Source: CBDDCX01 sp965226925 (GTDB taxonomy: Bacteria > Gemmatimonadota > Gemmatimonadetes > Longimicrobiales > Gaopeijiaceae). Taken from it: a stretch of 64,000 nt of DNA. This document shows, piece after piece, positions 7,945-17,095 of the stretch (positions are counted from its first letter, which is position 1; every line of letters begins with the position of its first letter). Position numbers and translations under genes: made by a program. The stretch is from the NCBI GenBank assembly GCA_965226925.1, contig CBDDEN010000009.1, positions 434,001 through 498,000 of the forward strand, written 5' to 3'. The notes under the pieces were generated by a model. The model worked only from the letters and a program-made list of their open reading frames with translations. It was not told the DNA's origin and searched no databases.

Positions 7945-9177
7945 ATGGAAAGCACGTATTTTCGTAAGGGATTCGGGCTCAAGTCCGAGGTACAACCCCT
8001 TATCGATGCCGAGTACCACTCGGCGCTGGTGCAGAGCATTCGCGGCTCGGGCAATACCCTGGTCATCGGTGACGTCACCGTGCGGTTGGCCGAGGAGTTC
8101 GGCTTCTGCTACGGCGTCGACCGAGCCATCGACTACGCCTACGAAACCCGCCACAAGTTCCCACACCGACGCATCCACCTGGTCGGCGAGATCATCCACA
8201 ATCCCCACGTGAATCAGCGCATCCGCGACATGGGGATGGAGTTCATCCAGCCCGACGACGCGGGCGCGTTCGACTTCTCCCATCTGACCAAAGAAGACGT
8301 GGTGGTCATGCCGGCCTTCGGTGTGACCATGGGCGACTTCAGCAGGCTGAGGGCCATCGGCTGCGTGCTGGTTGACACCACCTGTGGATCGGTCCTCTTG
8401 GTCTGGAAGCGGGTCGAGAGCTACGCGCGCGACGGGTTCACCGCCGTGATTCACGGAAAGCACTACCACGAGGAATCGAGGGCGACCGCCTCTCAGGTCC
8501 AGCGGCACGAGGGCGGCACGTACATCATCGTGCGGGACATGGAGGAGGCGGAGATCCTCTGTGATTACGTCGCCCGTCGCCCGCAGCGGCTCTCGAGGGA
8601 TGCGTTCATCGAACACTTCCGAGAGAAGACCTCCGACGGCTTCGACCCCGCCGTGGACCTGCTGAAGGTCGGAGTGGCGAACCAGACGACCATGCTCGCC
8701 AACGAATCGCTCGCCATCGGAGCACGGATTCGCGAGGCGATGGTCGAGGGCCACGGGGAGGATAACGCCGTGGAGAACTTCCGCTCATTCGGAACGATCT
8801 GCTCGGCAACGCAGGAGCGTCAGGACGCCATCGAGAAGATGATGGCGGAAGGCCCCCCCGAAGTCATGATCGTGATCGGCGGATACAACTCGTCGAACAC
8901 GGACCACCTGGCACACCTCTGCAGAGAGTTCACCGCCACCTATCACATCGAGGACGCCGCGTGCATCGACGTGGAGGAGGGGACCATTCGCCACAAGCCG
9001 GATTTGGGAGGGGCCACTCCCGAGCGGGTCGAGACCGACTGGCTGCCGGAGGCGCCTTTCGACCTGAGGATGACCGCCGGCGCCTCCACGCCGAACAACA
9101 AGATCGGCGAGGCGTTGGTACGGATCATGCGTATCCGGGGGATGGAAACGGCGTTACCCGCGGGAGGGAGCTCCTAA
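7945..9177 (+). CDS. ispH: 4-hydroxy-3-methylbut-2-enyl diphosphate reductase IspH (long, plant/cyanobacterial-like form)
   Basis: IspH performs the last MEP-pathway step, reducing HMBPP to IPP and DMAPP with a 4Fe-4S cluster. The three cluster Cys are present: FGFCYGVDRA (Cys55), VDTTCGS (Cys147) and TICSATQERQ (Cys286). Conserved His (LVGEIIHNP, VIHGKHYHEE) and SSNTDHL are also there. At 410 residues it is longer than E. coli IspH (316) and carries the N-terminal extension and inserts of the long form. ATG at 7945 follows a TTGGAG site. Its end overlaps the stop of the convergent MarR gene by four bases. Confidence 0.93.
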   Translation: MESTYFRKGFGLKSEVQPLIDAEYHSALVQSIRGSGNTLVIGDVTVRLAEEFGFCYGVDRAIDYAYETRHKFPHRRIHLVGEIIHNPHVNQRIRDMGMEFIQPDDAGAFDFSHLTKEDVVVMPAFGVTMGDFSRLRAIGCVLVDTTCGSVLLVWKRVESYARDGFTAVIHGKHYHEESRATASQVQRHEGGTYIIVRDMEEAEILCDYVARRPQRLSRDAFIEHFREKTSDGFDPAVDLLKVGVANQTTMLANESLAIGARIREAMVEGHGEDNAVENFRSFGTICSATQERQDAIEKMMAEGPPEVMIVIGGYNSSNTDHLAHLCREFTATYHIEDAACIDVEEGTIRHKPDLGGATPERVETDWLPEAPFDLRMTAGASTPNNKIGEALVRIMRIRGMETALPAGGSS

Positions 9178-9710
9178 GGCGTCGGTTCCGCCGCCGCGTG
9201 CGGCTCCTGAGCATCGGCGAGCCTGGTCCCCAACTTCTTGAGCAGCGCGCGCAGCGCTTCTTGCTCGTCCGGAGCGAGTTCGGACGTCAGCTCGCGGATG
9301 AAGGTGGCATGCTCCGGAAAGGCGTCGGAAACGACCCGGCGCCCCTCGGGCGTGAGCTTGGCTTGCACGACCCGGCGATCTTCGCCGGACCGGTCACGGT
9401 ACACCAAGCCCTGGCCCTCGAGACGATCCATCACGTAGGTCACGTTACCGCCCGTCACCAGAAGCTTGTCGGCGAGTTCACCCAGCGACAACGGCCCGAG
9501 GTGCAGTAGGGCTTCGAGGACTCCGAACTGCGGAGCCGTCAGACCGTACTCGCTTATCCTGCAGGTGACAGCACGAGCGAAGGTGGAGTAACAGCGTGCG
9601 AGGGCGATCCACACCCTCAACGCACGCTCTTCGGCACCGCTCCATTCTCTGGGGGCCGGTGCGTCGATGTTGGACTCCTGCGACTCTTCCGCGCCGTCGG
9701 CCTGAGGCAT
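9174..9710 (-). CDS. MarR-family transcriptional regulator
   Basis: The 178-residue protein has the MarR winged helix in the centre: ISEYGLTAPQFGVLEALLHLGPLS, recognition helix LGELADKLLVTGGNVTYVMDRLEGQG, wing YRDRSGEDRRVVQAKLTPEGR, then a C-terminal dimer helix. The N-terminal 35 residues are polar and variable. It probably binds DNA as a homodimer; the ligand is unknown. ATG at 9710 follows GGAGG at a good distance. The gene sits just downstream of lpdA on the same strand (about 100 bases apart) and could be cotranscribed. No operator was identified. Confidence 0.87.
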   Translation of the reverse strand: MPQADGAEESQESNIDAPAPREWSGAEERALRVWIALARCYSTFARAVTCRISEYGLTAPQFGVLEALLHLGPLSLGELADKLLVTGGNVTYVMDRLEGQGLVYRDRSGEDRRVVQAKLTPEGRRVVSDAFPEHATFIRELTSELAPDEQEALRALLKKLGTRLADAQEPHAAAEPTP

Positions 9711-9809
9711 CTGCTTACCTCCTCGTTCCCGCGACCTTGCTTGTCTCCGAGACCTGTCGTCTCTGCTCAGAACTGCCGCAGTCGATGGCGCGGATAGAAA
9801 TCCAACTGC

Positions 9810-11213
9810 CTAAATGTGGATCGGCCTGCCCAGCGCCGCCAATGCCCCTTCGGCAATAGCCTCGGAGAGCGTCGGGTGGGGGTGCATCGCCCTGTCCATC
9901 TCGTCGACGGTCGACTCGAGGTGACGTCCGACGACGAACTCGCCGATCAACTCCGTGGCGTGGGGTCCCACGATGTGGGCACCCAGAATCTCGGAGTACT
10001 TCTTGTCGCGGATCACCTTGACGAAGCCCTCGGTATGCCCGGCAGCCAACGCGCGGCCGTTGCCGAGCCACGGGAACTTGCCCACCTCGATCTCGTGACC
10101 CGCGTCGAGGGCCTGCTGCTCCGTGAGACCGATCGACGCCACCTCGGGATAGCAGTAGGTGCAGTTGGGGACGTTCCCATAGTCGACCGGCCCGTGACCC
10201 ACACCGGCTATGGCTTCGACACAGATGACGCCCTCGTGCATGGCCTTGTGGGCAAGGAGTTGCTTGCCGGCACAGTCTCCCAGCGCGTAGACGCCAGGCA
10301 CGTTGGTCCGCATGAATTCGTCGACCACGAAGAACCCACGCTCGTCGAGCTGCACACCCGCCGCCTCGAGACCGAGATCGGAGGAGTTCGGTACGCGACC
10401 GACCGCGGAGAGGACGTTGGTCACGGCCAAGGTCTGCTCTTCGCCCTTCTTGTCCTTGAAGGTCAGGAGCACGGATTTCTTACCGATCTCGGCGGCCTCG
10501 ACCATCGCGGAGGTGAAGAAATCCACGCCCCGCTTCTTGAAGCTCCTCTCCACGGTCGAAGAGGAGTCCTCGTCCTCCAACGGAAGGATGCGGTCGAGTG
10601 CTTCGATGACAGTGACCTTGGTGCCGTAGGCGTTGAAGACGTCGGCGAACTCCATGCCCACGGCGCCCGCGCCGACCACGGCCAGCGACTCGGGAGCCTC
10701 CGTCTGGAAGAGTGCGCCTGTCGACGACCAAACGCGATCCTCGTCGATGGGCAGAACCGGAATGTCTCGCGGCCGTGAACCCGTCGCGAGAATGATGTGC
10801 GACGCCGCATACCTCTCTTTGGAGCCGTCGCCGCCCTCGACCTCGACCTTGCCCCCGCCCAGAAGCCGACCACGGCCGTCGATGTGCGTGACCTTGTTCT
10901 TCTTGAACAGGTGCGCAACGCCTTTGCTCAACTGTCCCGCGACGGCCCTGCTGCGCTCCTGCGCCGGCCCCAGTGCCGCGTGGAACCCGTCGAACGTGAT
11001 GCCGTGGGATCCCGCCGTCTTCAGTTCGTTCACCAGCGCGGCACTCGAGAGGAGCGCCTTGGTGGGAATACAACCGATGTTCAGGCAGACCCCGCCGAGC
11101 TTGTCCTCTTCGACACACGCCGCGCTCAGGCCCAACTGTCCCGCCCGAATGCCCGCCACGTAACCGCCGGGACCGGCACCGATAATGAGAACGTCGAAGC
11201 TCTTCTCTGACAC
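9810..11213 (-). CDS. lpdA: Dihydrolipoyl dehydrogenase (E3)
   Basis: The 467-residue flavoenzyme reoxidises lipoamide in 2-oxoacid dehydrogenase and glycine-cleavage complexes with NAD+. It shows the FAD Rossmann motif GAGPGGYVAGIRAGQLG (about 12-28), redox site GGVCLNIGCIPTK (about 40-52), NAD-binding GAGAVGMEFADVFNAYG, the ALGDC FAD motif and the dimer-interface HPHPTLSEAI with the catalytic His-Glu. Start is GTG at 11213 after AGGGTAGGGC. Length and motif spacing are normal, unlike the mer-linked relative at 30834. The E1 and E2 partners are not in the window. Confidence 0.94.
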   Translation of the reverse strand: MSEKSFDVLIIGAGPGGYVAGIRAGQLGLSAACVEEDKLGGVCLNIGCIPTKALLSSAALVNELKTAGSHGITFDGFHAALGPAQERSRAVAGQLSKGVAHLFKKNKVTHIDGRGRLLGGGKVEVEGGDGSKERYAASHIILATGSRPRDIPVLPIDEDRVWSSTGALFQTEAPESLAVVGAGAVGMEFADVFNAYGTKVTVIEALDRILPLEDEDSSSTVERSFKKRGVDFFTSAMVEAAEIGKKSVLLTFKDKKGEEQTLAVTNVLSAVGRVPNSSDLGLEAAGVQLDERGFFVVDEFMRTNVPGVYALGDCAGKQLLAHKAMHEGVICVEAIAGVGHGPVDYGNVPNCTYCYPEVASIGLTEQQALDAGHEIEVGKFPWLGNGRALAAGHTEGFVKVIRDKKYSEILGAHIVGPHATELIGEFVVGRHLESTVDEMDRAMHPHPTLSEAIAEGALAALGRPIHI

Positions 11214-11501
11214 GCCCTACCCTCTCTCGAAGCAACGAGCCCGATCGCCGATGACACGCGAGCGGACAGGTCAGGATTCCAGATGGTTGTGCCCGGTTCC
11301 GGCCCTCTGGATCGACCCCGGGCGTGGCATTTGAAGTTAGACGGGCCGCCTGGGCAGGTAAACCCTCTGCAGGGCCCCTCGGAACGCGGTCACAGAAGAG
11401 GAATCGGACCTGGATCGTATTCCTTTGCAGTTGGAAGAAGCGGGGCCTATTCTGGTTCAGGTTCCGCCCGTCCCCTCACTCCTCGGGTAGGAGGGTCCAG
11501 A

Positions 11502-12059
11502 ATGTGGGAATTGATCGTAGTAGGCGTCATCGTTCTCGGTGGCGTCGGGCTGTACAACTCCCTCGTGAAGCTCAGAGAGCAGGCGGACGCGGCCTGGGCG
11601 GACATCGACGTCCAGCTCAAACGCAGATACGACCTGATTCCGAACGTCCTGGAGACCGTGAAGGGCTACGCCTCCCATGAGTCGAAGACGCTGGAAGCGG
11701 TGGTGCAAGCACGATCCGCTGCGATGTCCGCCCAGGGGCCCGCACAAAAGGGACAGGCGGAGGGCATGCTGACGGGAACTCTCAAGTCGTTGTTCGCTCT
11801 CGCAGAGGCGTATCCGGATCTGAAGGCCGCCGGGGGCTTCCGAGACCTCCAAGGAACGCTGGCCGACCTCGAAGATTCTCTGCAGAACGCCCGACGTTAC
11901 TACAACGCCGTGGTGCGAGACTACAACACGAAGATCCACTCCGTGCCATCCAACATCGTGGCCAAGAGCTTCAACTTCGCCGAGCGCGAGTTCTTCGAGA
12001 TCCCGGAGGCCGAAAAGGCCGTGCCCCAGGTGAAATTCACCGACGACAGCGACGGCTGA
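11502..12059 (+). CDS. LemA-family protein
   Basis: The 185-residue protein has one N-terminal membrane helix (LIVVGVIVLGGVGLYNSL) and then the LemA core: AWADIDVQLKRRYDLIPNV, LEAVVQARSAAM, LFALAEAYPDLKA, NARRYYNAVVRDYN and FFEIPEAEK. The bulk is helical and faces outside the membrane. ATG at 11502 is chosen because GGAGGG lies six bases upstream and the membrane helix follows directly; the frame is open upstream without family residues. It precedes a DUF2207 membrane protein by about 60 bases, a pairing common in bacteria, so the two probably work together at the envelope. Molecular function is not known. Confidence 0.9.
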   Translation: MWELIVVGVIVLGGVGLYNSLVKLREQADAAWADIDVQLKRRYDLIPNVLETVKGYASHESKTLEAVVQARSAAMSAQGPAQKGQAEGMLTGTLKSLFALAEAYPDLKAAGGFRDLQGTLADLEDSLQNARRYYNAVVRDYNTKIHSVPSNIVAKSFNFAEREFFEIPEAEKAVPQVKFTDDSDG

Positions 12060-12123
12060 GAGGTCCGGCCGAACCCCGACAGGCTCGGGGGGAATGCGAA
12101 ATCCTGACACGCTCGGGGGAATC

Positions 12124-13911
12124 ATGTTGCGAACGCTCGCGCTGCGTCTCGGAGTCACGCTGGCGCTCGTCGTCGCCCTTGTGGCCGTGGATGCCATGGT
12201 ATGCGGGGTCGGGCCACTCTCCGCCCAGTCGAAGCAGCTTGAGATCGAGCGTTTCGATGCGGAGATTTCCGTTTCGCAAAGCGGCCTCGTCCACGTCTCC
12301 GAGACGATCCGCTTCCACTTCACCGGCTCCTGGAACGGCGTCTACCGGGACATTCCCGTGGCGTACACCACTCCGGGAGGGTTCAGTTTTCGCCTCGAGT
12401 TGGATGTGCATTCGGTGACGGGGGAGGACGGCACCACGCTCCGGTTCGAGGAAAGTCGCGAACGTCGTTACAGGCGAATCAAGATCTGGGTCCCGGGCGC
12501 GATGGACGTGAGCCGGACAGTGAATCTCCAGTACTCGTCCCCGAATGCGCTCCGTTTCATTGACGCCGACGAGAGCGAGTTCGAGACGGGTCACGACGAG
12601 CTGTATTGGAACGTGACGGGAGACGAGTGGGAGGTCCCCATTCACGCCGCGAGCGCCCGCATTGTGGTTCCCCCGGAAGTCACGGGCCTCCAGGCCCGTG
12701 TTTACACCGGGGGTTTCGGGTCGACCGCGTCGAATGCCCGGATGCGAGAAATAGAATCGGGCTTCTATTTTGAGACCACGGAAACATTGGATAGCCGTGA
12801 AGGGATGACCGTTTCCATGGCTTGGGATCCGGGCGTCATCGCACGTCCGACGGTCGCGGAGAAGGTGAACCGGTTCTTCACGGCCAATTGGATCTTCCTG
12901 TTTCCTATCATGAGCTCCGTCTTCATGCTCCAACTGTGGCGCATTCGGGGACGAGATCCGGCACGTTTGGCCGTAGCGCCCCAATACAAGCCACCCGAAG
13001 GGCTCACGCCGGCCGAGATCGGCACGCTCATCGACAATAGCCCGGACATGCGCGACATCACGGCCTCGATGGTCGACCTCGCCGTGAGGGGTTACCTCAA
13101 GATCCACGAGCAGGAGCGGAGCGGGCTCCTGAGCAAGCTCAAGGGTAATGCCTACTCGTTCCGAATGGTCCGGGGACCGGACGACTGGTCGGAGCTGCAT
13201 CCGCACGAGGCCTCGCTCATGGGTGGCCTCTTCAAGGGGGGCAGCGTCGACTTTCGAGATCTGGACGACTTGGAGAACGAGTTCTACGAGCACGTCGATC
13301 CCATCAAGAGCGGGATCTTCACGCGCCTTCTGGCTTTGGGGTTCTACCATCATCGCCCCGACCGCGTGATCGCCGCCTACGCGGGAGGAGGTGTCGCCCT
13401 CGGGGTCTTCATGGCCATGGGGCTTGGTTTCTTCGGCGACGCCCTTTCGATACCGATGGTCGCCGGCATCGTCGCGGCGGTACTGACCGCCCTGCCCGTC
13501 ATCGGCTTCGGCCTCGTCATGCCGGCCCGGACGGTGGAGGGCGCCCGGCAGCTCGAGCACGTTCTCGGATTCCAGGAGTTTCTCGATCGAGTCGAGTCGG
13601 ACCACTTCAAGCGCATGATCGACTCCCCGGAGATGTTCGAGCGCTATCTTCCCCACGCCATGGCGCTACAGGTCGAGAAGAAATGGGCCCGCGCGTTCGA
13701 CGACCTGTACAAGGAGCCGCCGGACTGGTACTCCGGTCCGGCCGGGCACCACTTCCGCCCAACGATCTTCGTGACGAACCTGGGGGGCATGACCGGACGG
13801 GTGGGGACCGCCATGGCCTCTCAACCGAGAAGCAGCGGCGGCTCCGGGTTCAGCGGGGGAGGTGGGTTCAGCGGGGGTGGCTTCGGCGGCGGCGGCGGCG
13901 GCGGTTTCTAG
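12124..13911 (+). CDS. DUF2207-domain membrane protein with Gly-rich tail
   Basis: The 595-residue protein has a signal peptide (TLALRLGVTLALVVALVAVD), then the DUF2207 beta-rich domain beginning IERFDAEISVSQSGLVHVSE. A membrane helix lies near FTANWIFLFPIMSSVFMLQL, a cytoplasmic domain with PPEGLTPAEIGTLIDN follows, then two more helices (about 415-465) and a C-terminal GGGGFSGGGFGGGG tract. This matches the TPM/LemA-linked DUF2207 family. ATG at 12124 is preferred because it starts the signal peptide and follows CGGGGGAATC. A second ATG at 12094 has almost the same leader, since the leader is duplicated. Function unknown; partner of the LemA gene upstream. Confidence 0.82.
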   Translation: MLRTLALRLGVTLALVVALVAVDAMVCGVGPLSAQSKQLEIERFDAEISVSQSGLVHVSETIRFHFTGSWNGVYRDIPVAYTTPGGFSFRLELDVHSVTGEDGTTLRFEESRERRYRRIKIWVPGAMDVSRTVNLQYSSPNALRFIDADESEFETGHDELYWNVTGDEWEVPIHAASARIVVPPEVTGLQARVYTGGFGSTASNARMREIESGFYFETTETLDSREGMTVSMAWDPGVIARPTVAEKVNRFFTANWIFLFPIMSSVFMLQLWRIRGRDPARLAVAPQYKPPEGLTPAEIGTLIDNSPDMRDITASMVDLAVRGYLKIHEQERSGLLSKLKGNAYSFRMVRGPDDWSELHPHEASLMGGLFKGGSVDFRDLDDLENEFYEHVDPIKSGIFTRLLALGFYHHRPDRVIAAYAGGGVALGVFMAMGLGFFGDALSIPMVAGIVAAVLTALPVIGFGLVMPARTVEGARQLEHVLGFQEFLDRVESDHFKRMIDSPEMFERYLPHAMALQVEKKWARAFDDLYKEPPDWYSGPAGHHFRPTIFVTNLGGMTGRVGTAMASQPRSSGGSGFSGGGGFSGGGFGGGGGGGF

Positions 13912-13938
13912 AGAACAGGCGCCTTGCGGATCACGGGC

Positions 13939-15246
13939 TCATCCCACTGGCACCGCTTCCTCTCGCACACCCTCGATCTCGGCAGCCATCTCCTCGCCGC
14001 GTCCGCCGATCCTGAGCCCGATGACCACCCACACGGCGGCCGCGGGAGCCGCGATCAGAGCGATGGCGCCCAAGGATAGGCCCACCGCGGCGAGGCCGGC
14101 GTACACCCAACCGCTGACGAGATCGCCGCCTCGGTACACTGCGGCATCGATGAAGGCCTTCGACTTGTACTTTTCCTCCCGCGAGACGACGGTGAACAGG
14201 ACCTCCCGGGCCGGTTTGGTCACACCGTACCGGCCGGCCCGATAGGCCACTTGCACGATCACCAGGGTCGCGAGAGTCGGGTAGACCCCGAGCGCGACGA
14301 AGCCCGCAACCACCGCCGCCGGAACCAGCGCCAGTGTCAATCCCACGCCTAGCCAACGGATGATCCGGGCGGTCAGGTACACCTCGCAGAGAATGGTCAG
14401 GAAGTTGACGGTCAGGTCGATCTTCGCGAGGAATGCGGTGCGTGCACCCCGATCCGTCATCGCCTCGTACACCAGGTCGGATTGCGCGAAGTAGAGGATC
14501 GTCGACGCGAACGTCATCAGGGCGATAAAGGCCGCGATCCCGGCGAGGTAGGGGGACGCAAAGACGGCCTTCATCCCCGAGATCGCACCCCCGGCCAGCG
14601 GCCGCTCCGACTCGCCCGCGGCCACGACCGCCCCGGTTCCGAAGTTCCGGTGCAGTGCCCCAGCGAACCACGAGGCCACCTCGAGTGGCACGCACGAGAT
14701 GAGAAGGAGAGAGAACACCGGTACCTGCTCCGCCAACTGGATCGTCACGGTCGAGCCGACCATGCCCCCGACAGACGCGCCCACCGCGATGAAAGCGAAG
14801 AGCCTCTTGCCCTGGTCGTTGTCGAAGCAGTCCGCCACGAGCCCCCAGAAGACCGTTACGACGAAGAGCGCAAAAACGCTCGTCCAGACGTAGAAGGCCC
14901 GATCGATCCACGGACGCGCATCCACGGGGAGGAATGCGAGACTCGCCCAGAATCCGATCAGACAGACGATGAAGAAGCGATTTGCGAGCGGAACGAAGAC
15001 GCCACGCGAGTACTTCGACGCCACCCAGGAGTAGGCCGGAACCGCAACCAAGACCATCACGAAGAACACGACGGTCCACAGGATCTGCAGATTCCCCCGG
15101 TCCTCAGCCGAGATTTCGTCGCGTACGGCCCTGAGGATGTAGTACGAGAACATGATGAAGAAGGCGTAAGCCGCGGCCCACAGCATCCCCCTCAGCTCGT
15201 CGTCGCTCCTGAAGTCGACGAACCTACGGATCAGAGCCTTCACCAC
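13939..15246 (-). CDS. Npt1/Npt2-type nucleotide transporter family (MFS-like) membrane protein
   Basis: The 435-residue protein has about twelve hydrophobic segments. The N-terminal SYYILRAVRDEIS and central AKIDLTVNF..TARIIRWLG, and KPAREVLFTVVSREEKYKSKAF near residue 345, are features of the ATP/ADP-translocase-like (Npt/TlcC) group. This group is also found in free-living bacteria, where the substrate is unknown. The GTG at 15246 is chosen because GGAGG ends five bases upstream; a GTG at 15252 is in frame but lies inside that ribosome site. It faces the DUF2207 gene tail to tail. Call as nucleotide exchanger is by family resemblance only. Confidence 0.72.
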   Translation of the reverse strand: MVKALIRRFVDFRSDDELRGMLWAAAYAFFIMFSYYILRAVRDEISAEDRGNLQILWTVVFFVMVLVAVPAYSWVASKYSRGVFVPLANRFFIVCLIGFWASLAFLPVDARPWIDRAFYVWTSVFALFVVTVFWGLVADCFDNDQGKRLFAFIAVGASVGGMVGSTVTIQLAEQVPVFSLLLISCVPLEVASWFAGALHRNFGTGAVVAAGESERPLAGGAISGMKAVFASPYLAGIAAFIALMTFASTILYFAQSDLVYEAMTDRGARTAFLAKIDLTVNFLTILCEVYLTARIIRWLGVGLTLALVPAAVVAGFVALGVYPTLATLVIVQVAYRAGRYGVTKPAREVLFTVVSREEKYKSKAFIDAAVYRGGDLVSGWVYAGLAAVGLSLGAIALIAAPAAAVWVVIGLRIGGRGEEMAAEIEGVREEAVPVG

Positions 15247-15355
15247 ATGCACCTCCAGAAACCGGGGTGGGGCGTCCTCTCTTTGTGGACACTACAAGAG
15301 CACTCTCTGTTGATCACGAGCAAGGGCCTGTTCAGATATCGTGCAGCCGTGCCTG

Positions 15356-16459
15356 TCAGTTTCCGTCTCCGACGGCCTGGCCGAGGACGTGTGAGTGCTG
15401 GCCGACAACCTGGCTCACGGGCCGTCGGGCACCGGTAGGCCCGTCGTCCCAGTCCTGCGCGCTCGACACGTTGGGCATGCCCCAATCGTCTCCGCGCCAG
15501 CCCTCGAAGCCGTCCATCTTGAAGGCCCAGACGCCGGTCGTGCCGTCGCTGATGACGATGAGCCCGTCGCTGTTCCGGACGTCGATGCCCCAAGCGCCGT
15601 TACTGTCGCCACCAGGTCCACGTGATTCATGGGGCCCGATGAACGTACGGTAGAAGCCCGCCGTGTACGGGTTCGTAGGGTCGAGCACATTGACCACCTG
15701 CAGGGATTCCTCGTAACCGGCGATGAAGATGTAGGGCCAACGGACCTCGAAGTTGTGGAGCGTGTTGGGAAAGGTGGAGGTCCACGACCCGATAGGCCTG
15801 GTGATGTTCGACACAGCCCCGTCGAGCCCCGGCTTGAGGGCCCAGACCAGCATGGGCTTCTCGCCGAGCGTCATGCTGAAGCCGTACCGCCCGTCCGGGG
15901 TCGGGACGAAGGTGTGCGCGCCGGTCTGGCCCATGGCACCAACGATCTGGGTGAGCAGCCGCGGACTCGTGACGTCCGTCACGTCGTAGACGTACATGCC
16001 GCCGTCCATCGTGACCTCGGGCCCGGGGCCGTAGAAGCGATCCTGGCCTCTGGCCGGATGGTAACCCACGAAGATGTCGTGGTACCCGTCCGACGTGCCC
16101 CTCGGCTCGGGCAGGGGAACGGTCCCCACTAGACCGAAGTCCGGGTCACCTGCCAGAAAGCGCTCCATGTCGTAGATCGCCGCCCCGTACGGGAGGCTTC
16201 GTGGGGAGCGGGTGGTCGCGAAGAGCAGAACCCGCCCGTCGGAATGCTTGTACATGTAGATGTTGTGGAACCCGCTTGGAATTCCGTCCGGAGAGCGGAT
16301 CCTGCCGACCTCCTCGACCGTCGAGACATCCGGAAGGCCGGTGACGTCGAACACGATGGCTCCCAAGTCCGAGTCCGGACCTCCCTGCCGGTACGAGGTG
16401 CCCTGCAAGTAGTAGTAGCGCTCGTTGAGCTTGAAGCCGGGATCAGTCTGCGCAAGTAC
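15356..16459 (-). pseudogene. LVIVD-repeat beta-propeller protein, 5' end missing
   Basis: About 367 codons run from just inside a TAG at 16460 to the stop at 15356. The protein reads TDPGFKLNERYYYLQGTSY at its upstream edge and then repeated LVIVD-like blades (DSDLGAIVFDVTGL, GGMYVYDVTDVTSP, SLQVVNVLDPTNPYTAGF, GLIVISDGTTGVWAFKMDGF). Homologs are secreted and have a signal peptide and first blades before this point; here no start, ribosome site or signal is present. The sequence upstream belongs to the accessory island, so the gene appears cut at the island edge. A TTG at 16408 could start an internal product, but without export signal it is unlikely to work. Confidence 0.6.
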
Positions 16460-16484
16460 CTATGGGACAACGACTTGGTAACAC

Positions 16485-16970
16485 CTAGCGAGATACGTGT
16501 ATCACCTGGTGTGTCCGAAGGTCGTAAATCGTTTTACCCGTTGGGGTTACGACAGAAACGTAATCGTTCGGTCGTGCCGTGCCGTGGCGGTCGGTGAGCA
16601 TGGGCACCCAGGCCATCGAGTCCTTCAGGCCGCCAGCGGGCTTGGACCAGCCGATGCCCTGACACAACTCCCTGGACAGGGGATGGTGGATGAGCGTCGG
16701 CGGGCCGGCGATCAGTGGGGGCAGCAGCGTCATTTCCCCGACGGTGAAGTCAAGGGCGGCACTCGATCCACCCGGTATTCCCGACGCCATGGGGTCGCGT
16801 CTCCGGTTCTCGCCCACCTCCGCGACCGAGATCCCCACCGGCCTCGCGATGGGTCGCCGATAGCGCTCCGGGATCAGCTCGAGGGCGTGCGCTGGCGGAG
16901 CCAAGTCCGCCGCTGGTACGTCACGGGACCTCTTGGAATATCCCCTCGCTTTCCGTTGTTGACAGAGCAA
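16485..16970 (-). CDS. Hypothetical protein at island edge
   Basis: An open frame of 161 codons begins at 16970 and stops at 16485. I do not recognise the family. Visible features are a Pro-rich middle (LLPPLIAGPPTLIHHPL), a single Trp-rich patch (GIGWSKPAGGLKDSMAW) and the C-terminal SVVTPTGKTIYDLRTHQ, with no membrane segment or known motif. No convincing ribosome site precedes the first ATG. It lies between the truncated LVIVD gene and a divergent wHTH gene typical of mobile elements, so it may be an element gene or a fragment. Coding status itself is uncertain. Confidence 0.35.
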   Translation of the reverse strand: MLCQQRKARGYSKRSRDVPAADLAPPAHALELIPERYRRPIARPVGISVAEVGENRRRDPMASGIPGGSSAALDFTVGEMTLLPPLIAGPPTLIHHPLSRELCQGIGWSKPAGGLKDSMAWVPMLTDRHGTARPNDYVSVVTPTGKTIYDLRTHQVIHVSR

Positions 16971-17095
16971 AAAGCAGCCTCCTCAATGTAACGTAACTGG
17001 TTGGGAAGCCCTGACGGCCCCTTAGGCTGGGGGAAGCACTCGTCACCGTGCTACGGGGGGGTTCAGGGCTAGACGACCAGAAGGGACGCAGCAAC

